Below are positions 8,498-17,298 of a stretch of DNA of 64,000 bases, piece by piece. The stretch comes from Sphingobacteriales bacterium (GTDB lineage: Bacteria; Bacteroidota; Bacteroidia; Chitinophagales; UBA2359), in the NCBI GenBank assembly GCA_016700115.1, contig CP064999.1:2728001-2792000 (forward strand). The letters run 5' to 3'. Below the pieces are notes generated by a model. That model did no database searches and was not told where the DNA came from. It worked only from the letters and a program-made list of their open reading frames with translations. The position numbers and the translations under genes are program-made. The stretch's first letter is position 1. Every line of letters starts with the position of its first letter.

Positions 8498-10711
8498 ATG
8501 AAGCCAGTTTTTACCACTTTTCTTGCCCTGTGTTTTTGTTTTTTTTCTCTTAAAGTTTATTCACAACCTTATTATTACACCCCAAACATCAGCAATATTT
8601 TTAGTATGCATGGTTGTGGAGGTTGCCATCCCAATTCAGGCGGTTTAAATATCAGTTACAATGGTTTGTTTTCGGGCGGTAGCAGTTGCGGACAGGCGGT
8701 TATTCCATTTAATGCGAATGGTAGCCCGCTCGTTACTAAAATTGATCCGACTATCCCAAACTGCTCAGGAGGAAATATGCCTCCTTCCGGAAGTGTGAGT
8801 GCTGCCAATATTGCCATAATTAAAGAATGGATAAATTCGGGAGCTTTACGCAATAATACTTCAAGCTGTGAAGACTTACTTATTTCTGCTTATATGGAAG
8901 GTTCATCATTCAATAAATATCTTGAAATTTATAACGGCACCGGCGCAACTATAGATTTATCGGCTTATAGTGTACGGATTTACAGCAATGGTAGTACAAC
9001 GGTAAGTAGTACAGTACCATTATCAGGCATGTTAAATCACAACAGTTATTTATTGATAGCACATCCGAGCGCCGATTTAGCCGGTCTTACCCCTGATATT
9101 ACCTCTTCTAATTTAAATTTTAACGGAAACGATGCAGTCGCCTTGTTCAATGGCGCTTATAATGTGGATGTGTTTGGGCAAATAGGAGTGAACCCCGGAG
9201 ATACAGGTTGGGCAAATGCAGCATGTTTTACAACCGATCAAACCTGGATAAAATCCGATTTGGGTGCTACATGCATCTATAGTGCTTTTTCGGGCAATAC
9301 AGATTTTAATCCCGTTTTGAGTTCTTTATATACCTGCTTTCCAAATAATGAAGCCTCAGCCTTTCATACTTATGTCGAGTGTAATTTGCCGGATGCCATT
9401 CCTCTGCCGGCTATAAACTATGCTTGTGATCCCTTTTTAATAGGCCCAAAATTTTTGGAAGCTCCCAGCGGTGGTATTTATGTCTATCGAATCTACGATG
9501 CTCCTGTGGGGGGGACTCTTATTAATAGCGGACTTACCTTTTATCCGCCTGCTTTAGGCACTTATTATATGGCTTTATACGAACCCGCAACGAATTGTGA
9601 AGGTGAAAGGCATCAGTTTGAAATAATCCTTCTTCCTTCGCCTTCCGTCCAATATTTAGAACAAAATTGCTACATTAGTAGTATGACCTATAGTTTAACG
9701 TTTTCAGTTTCGGGTATTTCTATTAATTCTGTTTTTGATGCAGTAATGAATATGCCAATTTTTCTGAACGAATCAAATGAAGGCATAGTTACCAATGTTC
9801 CATTCTACGATAATGTAACGCTTCGCATAAATGATTCGGGCTGTACTTTTTACGATACCTTTACTAATTCTTCATGCACAACTCCGCCTTGCCCTACAAT
9901 CAACTATCCAACCGGAACTACGGGAATGGTAAGCGTTTATGACGGACAGGATTATACCTTGTCGGCTTTGGTGACCAACCCTGAATCAAGTAGTGCCACA
10001 TATTGGTCAAATGGACAATTTGGAAACAGCATAACTTTAACTGCCAACAATACCGGTTTTTGCGAAGAGCAACAATATTACTTTTACGCTGAGTTATGGG
10101 ATATTCCATCCGGCTGCGCTCCCGCAGCTTTACCGTTTAACGTAACAATATATCCCGACCCCTTTGAAAGTGCCCGCCTTGTCATAAATCCTGCCGATAC
10201 CTGTACTGTCAGTGTTGAGGTTTGTTCACAGGTTGGAGAATATGAAGTAAATGTTTTGGGATATACTATCAATGGGGGAGCGCTTCAATCAGGAGATTCA
10301 TATACTGCCTTAGCGGGTGAAACTTCAACTCTCAGTTTTGAAATTGAAGTAACAGATCCGGAGAATAATACGAATACTTATACTTTGGAAACTGAGCTTG
10401 ATTGCCCTGCAGTTATTGGTGTTGACCCTGCTATTGAAAATAGAACTGCACTTTCTATTAAACATATAGCATGGTCACCAAATACCGGTTGGGAGCTTTT
10501 TTATTTTTTACCCGAAACCGAATCAGGAATGTTAGACTTGTTTGTTTACAACTCAGCCGGAAGTTTGATTTATCGCCAGACATTTGAGGCAATTATACCG
10601 GGTCAGAACCGCCATTTGCTTCAGGTTCCGGATCTATCATCAGGTTTGTATATGGTTCAACTTTCGGGGGCTACTCAAACCAAAGTCTATAAGTGGTCAA
10701 AGTTTCACTAA
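8498..10711 (+). CDS. Secreted cytochrome-c-like / lamin-tail-domain protein with T9SS sorting domain
   Basis: The 737-residue protein is read from ATG 8498, which leaves a clean signal peptide (MKPVFTTFLALCF... to VYSQ); an in-frame TTG lies at 8486. A short monoheme cytochrome-like segment follows (residues ~25-120). It has CGGCH and a downstream NMPP that may supply the Met ligand, as in planctomycete-type cytochromes. Next is a lamin-tail (LTD) fold (~122-260) beginning CEDLLISAYMEGSS. Further beta-rich, Cys-containing repeats and a T9SS sorting domain (last ~75 residues) complete it. A heme-binding module joined to an LTD is odd, and an extracellular electron-transfer or surface role is only inference. 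The gene is divergent from the S15-type hydrolase. Confidence 0.7.
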   Translation: MKPVFTTFLALCFCFFSLKVYSQPYYYTPNISNIFSMHGCGGCHPNSGGLNISYNGLFSGGSSCGQAVIPFNANGSPLVTKIDPTIPNCSGGNMPPSGSVSAANIAIIKEWINSGALRNNTSSCEDLLISAYMEGSSFNKYLEIYNGTGATIDLSAYSVRIYSNGSTTVSSTVPLSGMLNHNSYLLIAHPSADLAGLTPDITSSNLNFNGNDAVALFNGAYNVDVFGQIGVNPGDTGWANAACFTTDQTWIKSDLGATCIYSAFSGNTDFNPVLSSLYTCFPNNEASAFHTYVECNLPDAIPLPAINYACDPFLIGPKFLEAPSGGIYVYRIYDAPVGGTLINSGLTFYPPALGTYYMALYEPATNCEGERHQFEIILLPSPSVQYLEQNCYISSMTYSLTFSVSGISINSVFDAVMNMPIFLNESNEGIVTNVPFYDNVTLRINDSGCTFYDTFTNSSCTTPPCPTINYPTGTTGMVSVYDGQDYTLSALVTNPESSSATYWSNGQFGNSITLTANNTGFCEEQQYYFYAELWDIPSGCAPAALPFNVTIYPDPFESARLVINPADTCTVSVEVCSQVGEYEVNVLGYTINGGALQSGDSYTALAGETSTLSFEIEVTDPENNTNTYTLETELDCPAVIGVDPAIENRTALSIKHIAWSPNTGWELFYFLPETESGMLDLFVYNSAGSLIYRQTFEAIIPGQNRHLLQVPDLSSGLYMVQLSGATQTKVYKWSKFH

Positions 10712-10712
10712 A

Positions 10713-10752
10713 ATAAAAAAGCGTGTGGTAAAACAACCACACGCTTTTTTAT
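10713..10752. terminator. Bidirectional rho-independent terminator
   Basis: The stem GCGTGTGGT (10721-10729) pairs with ACCACACGC (10736-10744), with an A run before and a T run after. It lies between the convergent genes ending at 10711 and 10774. Confidence 0.9.
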
Positions 10753-10773
10753 TCTGCTTTAAGTGAACGATGA

Positions 10774-11313
10774 TCAGTTCAACGAGTATTCTACCTTTTT
10801 ACCGGTACGGTTAATATAAGGTCTGAGTTCTTCTGCGAGGCGTTTGCGAATCCAAAAAATACGGCTTTTGATTGTTCCAAGAGGAACATTCAGCGCATCT
10901 GCTATTTCCTGATACTGATAGCCCTGTACGTTCATTAACAGCGTGGTTTGATAAGCTTTTGGTAAACGTGCAATTGCATGATTGATGTCTTCAATTGTTA
11001 AATCCGAGTCTCCGCTGTTAAAAGTAGTATGAGAAACATTCATTTGATACAACTGCTCAACCGGATCTACAAGGGTATATTTGCGAGTAGCTTTTTGTCT
11101 GTATTGATTAATGAAAATATTTTTCATGATAACCAATAACCATGATTTTAGATTGGTGTTATGTTTAAAGTTATCCTTATACCTGAATGCTCTGGTCATT
11201 GTATCTTGAATCAAGTCTTCGGCATCAATCATGTTTTTAGTCAAACTGACAGCATAGGGTTTTATGGTGTCGTAGAGTCGAACAACTGCGGTATTAAATT
11301 CTTCCGATGACAT
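10774..11313 (-). CDS. ECF-type RNA polymerase sigma factor
   Basis: At 179 residues this has the length of ECF sigma factors. Region 2 spans ~15-85, with the DAEDLIQDTMTRAFR helix and the WLLVIMKNIFINQYR -10-recognition helix. Region 4 spans ~115-170, with the HTH at YQYQEIADALNVPLGTIKSRIFWIRKRL. It would direct RNA polymerase to a stress or envelope regulon. No anti-sigma gene or FecR/TonB partner is next to it, so the inducing signal cannot be read from context. About 170 bp of AT-rich DNA separates it from the gene upstream. Confidence 0.92.
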   Translation of the reverse strand: MSSEEFNTAVVRLYDTIKPYAVSLTKNMIDAEDLIQDTMTRAFRYKDNFKHNTNLKSWLLVIMKNIFINQYRQKATRKYTLVDPVEQLYQMNVSHTTFNSGDSDLTIEDINHAIARLPKAYQTTLLMNVQGYQYQEIADALNVPLGTIKSRIFWIRKRLAEELRPYINRTGKKVEYSLN

Positions 11314-11487
11314 AAAAAAGTTGGGTTGTTTTAAGATTAAGTGGCAATTGGTTTTTTAAAATGGTATTTGTTTTTTGAAAAAACCATTTTGTTTATATAG
11401 AGTAGGCAGTTTGTGGTTTTTAGTTGCCTTCCCCGAATATATTTGTATCAGATTTGTCTTAAGACTTTCAGTTTGTGCAAAAAATAT

Positions 11488-12858
11488 TTAATTAACGGTT
11501 TCTGTATTTGTTATTTTAGAATTAAAAGTTTTGACAGCTTCGCTGAGGTCAAAAACTTCTTGTTCGTCACAAAATTCATGTTGTAAGATGCTCGCACCAA
11601 CAGCAGATCGGGACCCACCGGCACAATGAACAACAACGGGTTTGTCGGTTGGAATTTCTTTAATTCTTTCTCGCAACTCGTAAAGAGGAATTTGAATAGC
11701 TGATTCAAAAATTTTATTTTCAGCTTCTTTTGGGTTTCTGACATCTAAGATTGTGTAATCTGAAAGGTACTCTTCAAAATTGGCCATATTTATTGACGGA
11801 CTTTGACTATCACAGTTTTCAGGGTTAACAATAGTTCCTGTAATATAAGATTCGTAACCAATTTTAGCTGCTCTTTTGACTGCCATTTCTACTTCTTCAG
11901 TAGTTGAACCAACGAGGTAGAAATTTTCTCCCGGGGCAACAATTGAACCAAGCCATGTTTCAAATTTACCTTTAACTTGTATATTGATAGCACCTTTTAT
12001 ATGCCCTTTTTTAAATTCCTCCTGAGGTCTGACATCAATGACCAGATTATTTTCTTTTATCTTAGTATCTGAAGGTAACTGAGGCACTTGTGCAATACTT
12101 GCTTCAAAACCACAAGCTCCTTTTTTGTTCAGGTCAACATTATAACCGAAGTATTTGGGTATAAAAGGTTGTTCAGCCAACAGAATATTAACAAATTCCT
12201 CAGCTTCCATTTCCTGCAAAGCGTAATTAGATTGCAATTGTTCTTCTAATGTGCTGCTTAGATTTTCACTTAGATTTTTACCGCATAAACTACCTGCTCC
12301 GTGTGCTGGAAGTATGGCAATATGTTTTGGCAAAGGCATAATGCGCTCGCGTGTGCTGTGAAACATTTGCAAGGCCAATGCTCTTTTAGTAGCCGTAATA
12401 TTGCCGGCGTTTTCGCGCAAATCAGGACGGCCGACATCACCAATAAACAAGGTATCACCAGTAAACAAGGCTAAGTCAGTGCCTTCTTCGTTGCTCAATA
12501 AAACACAAATACTATCCGGTGAATGTCCCGGAGTGTTGATGGCACGCAAAAACGTTTTCCCAATAGTAATAATGTCTCCGTCATCAAAAGTCTCGTGAGG
12601 ATAAGTAGCTCCGACCAATTCGCTCACATAAATGGTTGCCCCTGTTGCTTTAGCAATTTCATAATGACTGCTTACAAAATCGGCATGGGGATGTGTTTCA
12701 ATAACGGCGACAATATTTGCATGATGTGCCTGTGCGAATTCATAATAAGGATTCGGGTTTCGCCCCGGATCTATTAATGCAATTTCTCCTTCGCTTAATA
12801 TCAGATATGAAGCGTGAGCTAATTGTTTGTCGTAAAATTGTTCTATTTTAAATTTCAT
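11488..12858 (-). CDS. MBL-fold persulfide dioxygenase fused to two rhodanese domains (CstB/BlhA-type)
   Basis: The 456-residue protein has an N-terminal metallo-beta-lactamase fold (~1-240). It carries the iron-binding motif THPHAD (H56, H58, D60) and later TPGHSPDS and LPAHGAGS, as in ETHE1-type persulfide dioxygenases. Two rhodanese domains follow (~262-350 and ~365-450). The second keeps the catalytic loop VHCAGGSRS (C412). The first has YLVGSTTEE in that loop and no Cys, so it is probably inactive. The expected role is oxidation of glutathione- or protein-bound persulfide to sulfite, with sulfur transfer, in sulfide detoxification. It lies 265 bp downstream of a Cys-containing ArsR regulator on the same strand. 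A consensus promoter ends 4 nt before the ATG. Confidence 0.88.
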   Translation of the reverse strand: MKFKIEQFYDKQLAHASYLILSEGEIALIDPGRNPNPYYEFAQAHHANIVAVIETHPHADFVSSHYEIAKATGATIYVSELVGATYPHETFDDGDIITIGKTFLRAINTPGHSPDSICVLLSNEEGTDLALFTGDTLFIGDVGRPDLRENAGNITATKRALALQMFHSTRERIMPLPKHIAILPAHGAGSLCGKNLSENLSSTLEEQLQSNYALQEMEAEEFVNILLAEQPFIPKYFGYNVDLNKKGACGFEASIAQVPQLPSDTKIKENNLVIDVRPQEEFKKGHIKGAINIQVKGKFETWLGSIVAPGENFYLVGSTTEEVEMAVKRAAKIGYESYITGTIVNPENCDSQSPSINMANFEEYLSDYTILDVRNPKEAENKIFESAIQIPLYELRERIKEIPTDKPVVVHCAGGSRSAVGASILQHEFCDEQEVFDLSEAVKTFNSKITNTETVN

Positions 12859-12862
12859 GTGT

Positions 12863-12893
12863 CAAAGGTATTTCTTTTATACTTCTTATCAAA
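12863..12893 (-). promoter_or_regulatory. Consensus Bacteroidota promoter directly before the start codon
   Basis: Read on the minus strand, TTTG (12893-12890), a 19-nt spacer and TACCTTTG (12870-12863) match both promoter elements exactly. The ATG of the MBL-rhodanese gene is at 12858. The predicted transcription start therefore falls at or very near the start codon, implying a leaderless or almost leaderless mRNA. Confidence 0.6.
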
Positions 12894-13123
12894 AAAATAA
12901 ATAACCCTCTTAGCTTGAGTATTTCATACCTGAAAATCGTACTTTTTGATTGTCAACTATGTTGATTTAGTATTTAGTTAAACAAGTCGCTTTATTTAAC
13001 TACAAAACTACAAAAATATGATGACAACTTCATGTTTTTAAGGAAATTTAACTTAGGCCGCACAAAATAAGTGTTTGAACTTTGATTTTAAGACAATTCT
13101 CTAATTTGCCTTACAAAAAAATA

Positions 13124-13414
13124 CTACCTCATATTGCAATTACAATTTTCGAGACAAGTTATGATTGTGGTGATTTCTTTTTCTTTAATAGAATAGAAAA
13201 CGTTTTTCCCATCCCTTACAGCATGTAACAAACCTTTCATTTTCATATTGGCCAAATGATGGGATGTCAGCGATTGTTCTGTTTTGAGCTGTTCACAAAT
13301 TTCGTTTACACATAATTTGCCGTTAGCTTCCAGTAATTCAACAATACCTAAGCGAACAGGGTGCGCAACTGTTTTTAGAATAATAGCAATGCGTTCTAAC
13401 TTGTCTGCATTCAT
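13124..13414 (-). CDS. ArsR/SmtB-family regulator, possibly persulfide-sensing
   Basis: The 96-residue winged-helix protein has the ArsR layout, with the recognition helix near TEQSLTSHHLANMKMKGLL. C35 lies in KLCVNEI, the position of the ELCVCDL metal/thiol site, and the C-terminus carries C87, C91 and C93. A Cys in helix alpha-2 paired with one near the C-terminus is how the BigR/SqrR subgroup senses persulfides. The next gene downstream on this strand encodes a persulfide dioxygenase, which fits such a role. Metal sensing cannot be excluded. It is divergent from the dehydrogenase-like gene at 13602. Confidence 0.85.
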   Translation of the reverse strand: MNADKLERIAIILKTVAHPVRLGIVELLEANGKLCVNEICEQLKTEQSLTSHHLANMKMKGLLHAVRDGKNVFYSIKEKEITTIITCLENCNCNMR

Positions 13415-13540
13415 ACAATTGCATTTAAACCGGTTTTAAAAGGATGTGGATATGTTCATATAAACAACCTGTAACTACAGAAAGTTTTTTATCATATCCT
13501 TTCGCAGGGAATGTCGTTTTCATATTGGCACTGTACGATT

Positions 13541-13574
13541 TTTGCAGTCGTTTCGTTACAAATTGTTACTTTTG
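13541..13574 (+). promoter_or_regulatory. Bacteroidota-type promoter
   Basis: TTTG (13541-13544), a 22-nt spacer and TACTTTTG (13567-13574) lie 27 bp before ATG 13602. This argues against the upstream in-frame start at 13542, which would place the coding region on top of the promoter. Confidence 0.55.
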
Positions 13575-13601
13575 CGCCCGCTAAAGTTAGAAACTGCCCT
13601 C

Positions 13602-14810
13602 ATGAATAAAACCCTGATAGGTATAATAAGGGAAGAAAAGAATCCTCCCGACAACCGAGTACCATTAACACCCCGTCAATGTTCCTTTATACAAGAAAAC
13701 TTTCCGGAAGTCAGTATAAGTGTACAGCCTTCAATACAGCGATGTTTTGCCGATTCTGAATATGAACAGGCAGGAATTGAAGTCAAGGAAGATCTCACTA
13801 AATGCCATATCTTGATGGGAGTGAAAGAACCGTTGCCAGACAGGTTGATAGCAGGTAAAACTTACCTGTTTTTTTCTCATACCATTAAGAAGCAGGTATC
13901 GAATCAAAAACTGTTACAGACGATAATCCAAAAAAACATCGAGCTGATTGATTATGAATGTCTCCGGTATGCCAACGGAAAAAGAATCATCGGGTTTGGA
14001 GGATTTGCAGGAATTGTTGGTGCACATAACGGTTTGAAGGCTTACGGCTTAAAAACAGGCCTATATAACTTGCCACCGGCTTATGAATGTGGGGATTATG
14101 AACAGTTAAAAAGGGTATATGAACGTTTGATACTACCACCAATGAAAATTGCATTGACAGGTGCCGGAAGAGTAGCGACTGGAGCAAAAGAGGTTTTAGA
14201 TTTCCTGAAGATAAAACATATATCAGTACAGGAATATTTAAATAACAGATATGACTATCCTGTTTATGTGCATTTGCATAATCATGATTTATACCGGCAT
14301 AAAAAGTTTCACAGTTACGAAACACATGAGTTTTATCATCATCCTCAATTGTTTTACAGCACTTTTCTGCCTTTTACAAGCCAAACCGATTTGATGATAA
14401 ACGGTATTTATTGGAGTCCCAAAGCCCCGGTATTTTTTACCAAATCTGACATGAACAGCCCTGATTTTAAGATTAAAGTAATCGCAGACATCAGTTGCGA
14501 CATTAATGGGTCTGTTCCGGCTACTTTGAGAGCAACAACGATCGGAAATCCGGTTATGGGATATAACCCCAAAACTCAGGGAGAAGATACCCCTTACCAA
14601 CCTCATACGATAGATATAATGGCAATAGATAACCTGCCTAATGAATTGCCCCGCGACTCCTCCGAAACTTTTGGAAAATTGTTAATAGACCATGTTTTAG
14701 CTGAATTGTTGCAAAAGAGTAGCCCTATCATAGAACATGCTACTATAACAAAACAGGGCATGTTAACCGAACTATATGAGTATTTACACGATTATGTTTA
14801 TCCTGCTTAG
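13602..14810 (+). CDS. Alanine dehydrogenase / saccharopine dehydrogenase (Lys1-like) family oxidoreductase
   Basis: The 402-residue protein has an N-terminal AlaDH/PNT-type domain (IGIIREEKNPPDNRVPLTP, residues ~5-23, is the family signature). A nucleotide-binding Rossmann domain carries MKIALTGAGRVATGAKEVL near residues 180-198. The pattern is closest to NAD-dependent saccharopine dehydrogenase (lysine-forming) and its bacterial relatives. Bacteria that make lysine via diaminopimelate usually use such proteins for other amino or imino acids, so the substrate is left open. The start was chosen at ATG 13602 because of the promoter just upstream and the fit to the family N-terminus. It is a single-gene unit. 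Confidence 0.8.
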   Translation: MNKTLIGIIREEKNPPDNRVPLTPRQCSFIQENFPEVSISVQPSIQRCFADSEYEQAGIEVKEDLTKCHILMGVKEPLPDRLIAGKTYLFFSHTIKKQVSNQKLLQTIIQKNIELIDYECLRYANGKRIIGFGGFAGIVGAHNGLKAYGLKTGLYNLPPAYECGDYEQLKRVYERLILPPMKIALTGAGRVATGAKEVLDFLKIKHISVQEYLNNRYDYPVYVHLHNHDLYRHKKFHSYETHEFYHHPQLFYSTFLPFTSQTDLMINGIYWSPKAPVFFTKSDMNSPDFKIKVIADISCDINGSVPATLRATTIGNPVMGYNPKTQGEDTPYQPHTIDIMAIDNLPNELPRDSSETFGKLLIDHVLAELLQKSSPIIEHATITKQGMLTELYEYLHDYVYPA

Positions 14811-14855
14811 TTGATGGTGCTAAAGTTGAAAAAATAAATTTGTTTTAACGAAAAA

Positions 14856-16550
14856 ATGAAATCACCAATGGACCTTTTTTCCCGGTTATTATTGGCTATT
14901 ATATTTCTGGTTTTTTTATCTTCTGTTTTCGTTCAGGCTCAGACTTTTGATTGGTCTGTTTCAGGAAATAGTACGCGGTTAGATGAAATATTAAGCATTA
15001 CAGCCAACACAGATGGAAACATCTATGCTGCCGGTCATACTATTGCTCCTTCAGTAAGTATTGACACCCTATCCGGAACTGATACTACCTATATCTTGAT
15101 TGATACGATTTACACTTCCGATATTTTACTTACAGCTTTTACTAATTCAGGTGATCCAATCTGGCAGAAAACCTTCACCGGAAAGGGGAATGACCGCGCT
15201 ACGCACATTGTATCCGGAAGTGAAGGCAATTTTTTTGTAACCGGCATCTTTTCAGACACTTTGATGTTAGATGATGTTCCTTTACAAACTTCCGGCAAAT
15301 TTGATTCAGATGTGTTTACTGCTATGATGAACAACGAAGGCAATATACAATGGGTAACTCAGGTTGGGGGTAATGGAAATGCAAATTCAGCAGGCTTGGC
15401 GACCGATGCATTTGGTTCTGCCTATTTGGGTTTTAATTTTAGAGATACTATAAATATTCATGACCTGATTGTTGTACCACCGGATTCTTACAATTTTGCA
15501 GTAGTTAAATATGATAATAATGGAGCACTGTTGTGGCATCAATTGGGAAATAATGAAACAGGCATCACTTTAGCTGCGATCAATACCGATTTAGACGGGA
15601 ATACTTATGCTGTTGGTTATTTTACCGGATATATGACATTTGGAGGCTATTATTATGAGTCTTTGGATGAAACAGATGCTTTTATAGCCAAAATTGATTC
15701 AAATGGAAATGTGGAATGGCTCAAAACGATGGCTTATCCCGGCATACAAAGTTTACAAAGTATAGCAACAGGGATTAACAGTGAATTATATGTATGCGGG
15801 CAGACCAATGAACCTTTGACCGTGAATAATGATACCATAGAAATTACCGGTGTCAACTCAGCTTTTGTTGCCCGTTTTTCAACAGAAGACGGTTCAGTTC
15901 AATGGATAACACCTGTCAATGGCTGGGGTGTCAGCATTGCTCGCCAACTTAGTGTTGATGCCGATGGGAATGCCTGGTTAGCCGGGAATTTTTCTCCAAC
16001 TGTTTTTTATCAATCAGACACTTTGAATTCGCAGGGTGCGGATGATGTTTTGTTAGCCAAATTAAATCCGGATGGGCAAATTCTATGGATTAAAACAGCC
16101 GGTGGCGTAAATTCCGAAACGGTTAACACACTTGCTTTTGATGCGGGGAATCAATTGTTTTTTGCCGGTGCTTTTGATATTCAAACCAATTTCGATGCCG
16201 ATACACTGACTTCGTTAGGAGAATACGATTATTTTCTGACAAAAATTGGAACTTCAGTGGTTACTTCTGTTGCAGGTGATTTTAGTGAAACCCCTATTTT
16301 TAACCTGCAATCAGCTTTTAGGGTGTTTCCAAATCCCGCAAACAACCTGGTTTCGTTGGCTTTATTTAATATTGAGGGTCCGATTAGTATTTCTTTGTTT
16401 GATTTAAATGGGTCAGTGTGGAAACAAGAAACCCTTAACAAATCTGCAGAAGTTTGTGAAATAGATGTTTCAGGTTTGCCGAAAGGAATTTACCTGATTC
16501 AAGTGCTGACCTCAACACAACAAGCCACCTCTAAGCTAATTGTCCGGTAA
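14856..16550 (+). CDS. Secreted beta-propeller (SBBP-repeat) protein with T9SS sorting domain
   Basis: The 564-residue protein has a signal peptide (residues 1-29, ending VQAQ). Repeated units of about 50 residues follow, with the pattern DxxGNxYxxGxF...D...L...FxAKIDxxGNVxWxK that characterises SBBP/beta-propeller repeats. The C-terminus (about residues 485-564, from FRVFPNPANNLVSLALF) is a type A T9SS sorting domain. It is therefore a surface or released protein, probably a binding or adhesion scaffold. No catalytic motif is visible. It is preceded by 45 bp after the dehydrogenase-like gene and could be cotranscribed with it. Confidence 0.8.
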   Translation: MKSPMDLFSRLLLAIIFLVFLSSVFVQAQTFDWSVSGNSTRLDEILSITANTDGNIYAAGHTIAPSVSIDTLSGTDTTYILIDTIYTSDILLTAFTNSGDPIWQKTFTGKGNDRATHIVSGSEGNFFVTGIFSDTLMLDDVPLQTSGKFDSDVFTAMMNNEGNIQWVTQVGGNGNANSAGLATDAFGSAYLGFNFRDTINIHDLIVVPPDSYNFAVVKYDNNGALLWHQLGNNETGITLAAINTDLDGNTYAVGYFTGYMTFGGYYYESLDETDAFIAKIDSNGNVEWLKTMAYPGIQSLQSIATGINSELYVCGQTNEPLTVNNDTIEITGVNSAFVARFSTEDGSVQWITPVNGWGVSIARQLSVDADGNAWLAGNFSPTVFYQSDTLNSQGADDVLLAKLNPDGQILWIKTAGGVNSETVNTLAFDAGNQLFFAGAFDIQTNFDADTLTSLGEYDYFLTKIGTSVVTSVAGDFSETPIFNLQSAFRVFPNPANNLVSLALFNIEGPISISLFDLNGSVWKQETLNKSAEVCEIDVSGLPKGIYLIQVLTSTQQATSKLIVR

Positions 16551-16577
16551 ATTTGAATTTCCTGAAATCGCATAAAA

Positions 16578-16619
16578 AGGAAAAGGGCGGTAACCTGTTA
16601 TTGGTTGCCGCCCTTTTTT
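16578..16619. terminator. Bidirectional rho-independent terminator
   Basis: The stem AAGGGCGGTAACC pairs with GGTTGCCGCCCTT (16583-16595 with 16603-16615, one G-T pair) and is flanked by A-rich and T-rich runs. It lies between the convergent propeller gene (+) and rplS (-). Confidence 0.9.
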
Positions 16620-16681
16620 AGGAGATTATGTTATGCCGGATATTGATATCCATTCCGGTTTAATGCAAAGAAGTCATTAAA

Positions 16682-17071
16682 TTAATCGTTTTTACCTTTA
16701 GCATCTGCTCCTGTAAGTACCCGGCGTTCTTTGATACGGGCACGTTTACCCTGAGCATCACGCAGATAGAACAAACGTGCGCGGCGAACTTTTCCATATC
16801 TGTTCACTTCAATTTTTTCAATATTAGGAGAAGAAACGGGGAATACGCGTTCAACCCCGATACCACTCGAAATTTTTCGGACGGTAAAGGTTCGTTTGGC
16901 ATTTTTAGGACCTCCTTTAATTTGGATAACTATTCCTTTAAATTGCTGAATACGAACTTTTTCACCCTCAATAATTTTGTAGTGAACGGTAACATTGTCG
17001 CCGGCTTTAAATTCTGGAGTTTCTACTTTGGGTATTAACTGCTCCTCCACATATTTCAATATCTGTTCCAT
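16682..17071 (-). CDS. rplS: 50S ribosomal protein L19
   Basis: The 129-residue protein matches bacterial L19 over its whole length, including GDNVTVHYKIIEGEKVRIQ, FKGIVIQIKG, TFTVRKISSGIGVERVFP and the basic C-terminal RRARLFYLR. L19 sits at the 30S-50S interface of the ribosome. In many bacteria it follows trmD and rimM, but here it stands alone, with a -7 promoter element upstream and an aldo/keto reductase gene further upstream. A short charged tail (GADAKGKND) extends past the conserved core. Confidence 0.97.
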   Translation of the reverse strand: MEQILKYVEEQLIPKVETPEFKAGDNVTVHYKIIEGEKVRIQQFKGIVIQIKGGPKNAKRTFTVRKISSGIGVERVFPVSSPNIEKIEVNRYGKVRRARLFYLRDAQGKRARIKERRVLTGADAKGKND

Positions 17072-17108
17072 TGCTGATACTGGTTTGTAAAATCGTAAAA
17101 ATTGGCTG

Positions 17109-17116
17109 CAAAGATA
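17109..17116 (-). promoter_or_regulatory. -7 promoter element of rplS
   Basis: On the minus strand TATCTTTG fits TAnnTTTG exactly, 38 bp before the rplS ATG. The region 20 nt upstream is a T/A run without a clear TTTG, so only the -7 element is supported. Confidence 0.45.
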
Positions 17117-17245
17117 AGTAAAAAAAAATCCGTTGTAATGATAACCTTTATTTTTTTTGGTTTTTTAAGCAATCATCAATGAAATAGGTTGCCTATCCTT
17201 TGTTTTTTGTACAAGACTCCTGTTTTTAAATTGAATTTGTAGTAA

Positions 17246-17280
17246 TCAGGCTTGATAATTTACCGAATTATCAAACTTGA
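17246..17280 (-). terminator. Hairpin after the aldo/keto reductase gene
   Basis: TTGATAATT (17252-17260) and AATTATCAA (17266-17274) form a perfect 9-bp stem that can be extended imperfectly to about 15 bp. There is no clear T tract, so termination is likely but unproven. Confidence 0.4.
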
Positions 17281-17298
17281 TTTTCCAGACTTTTTAAT

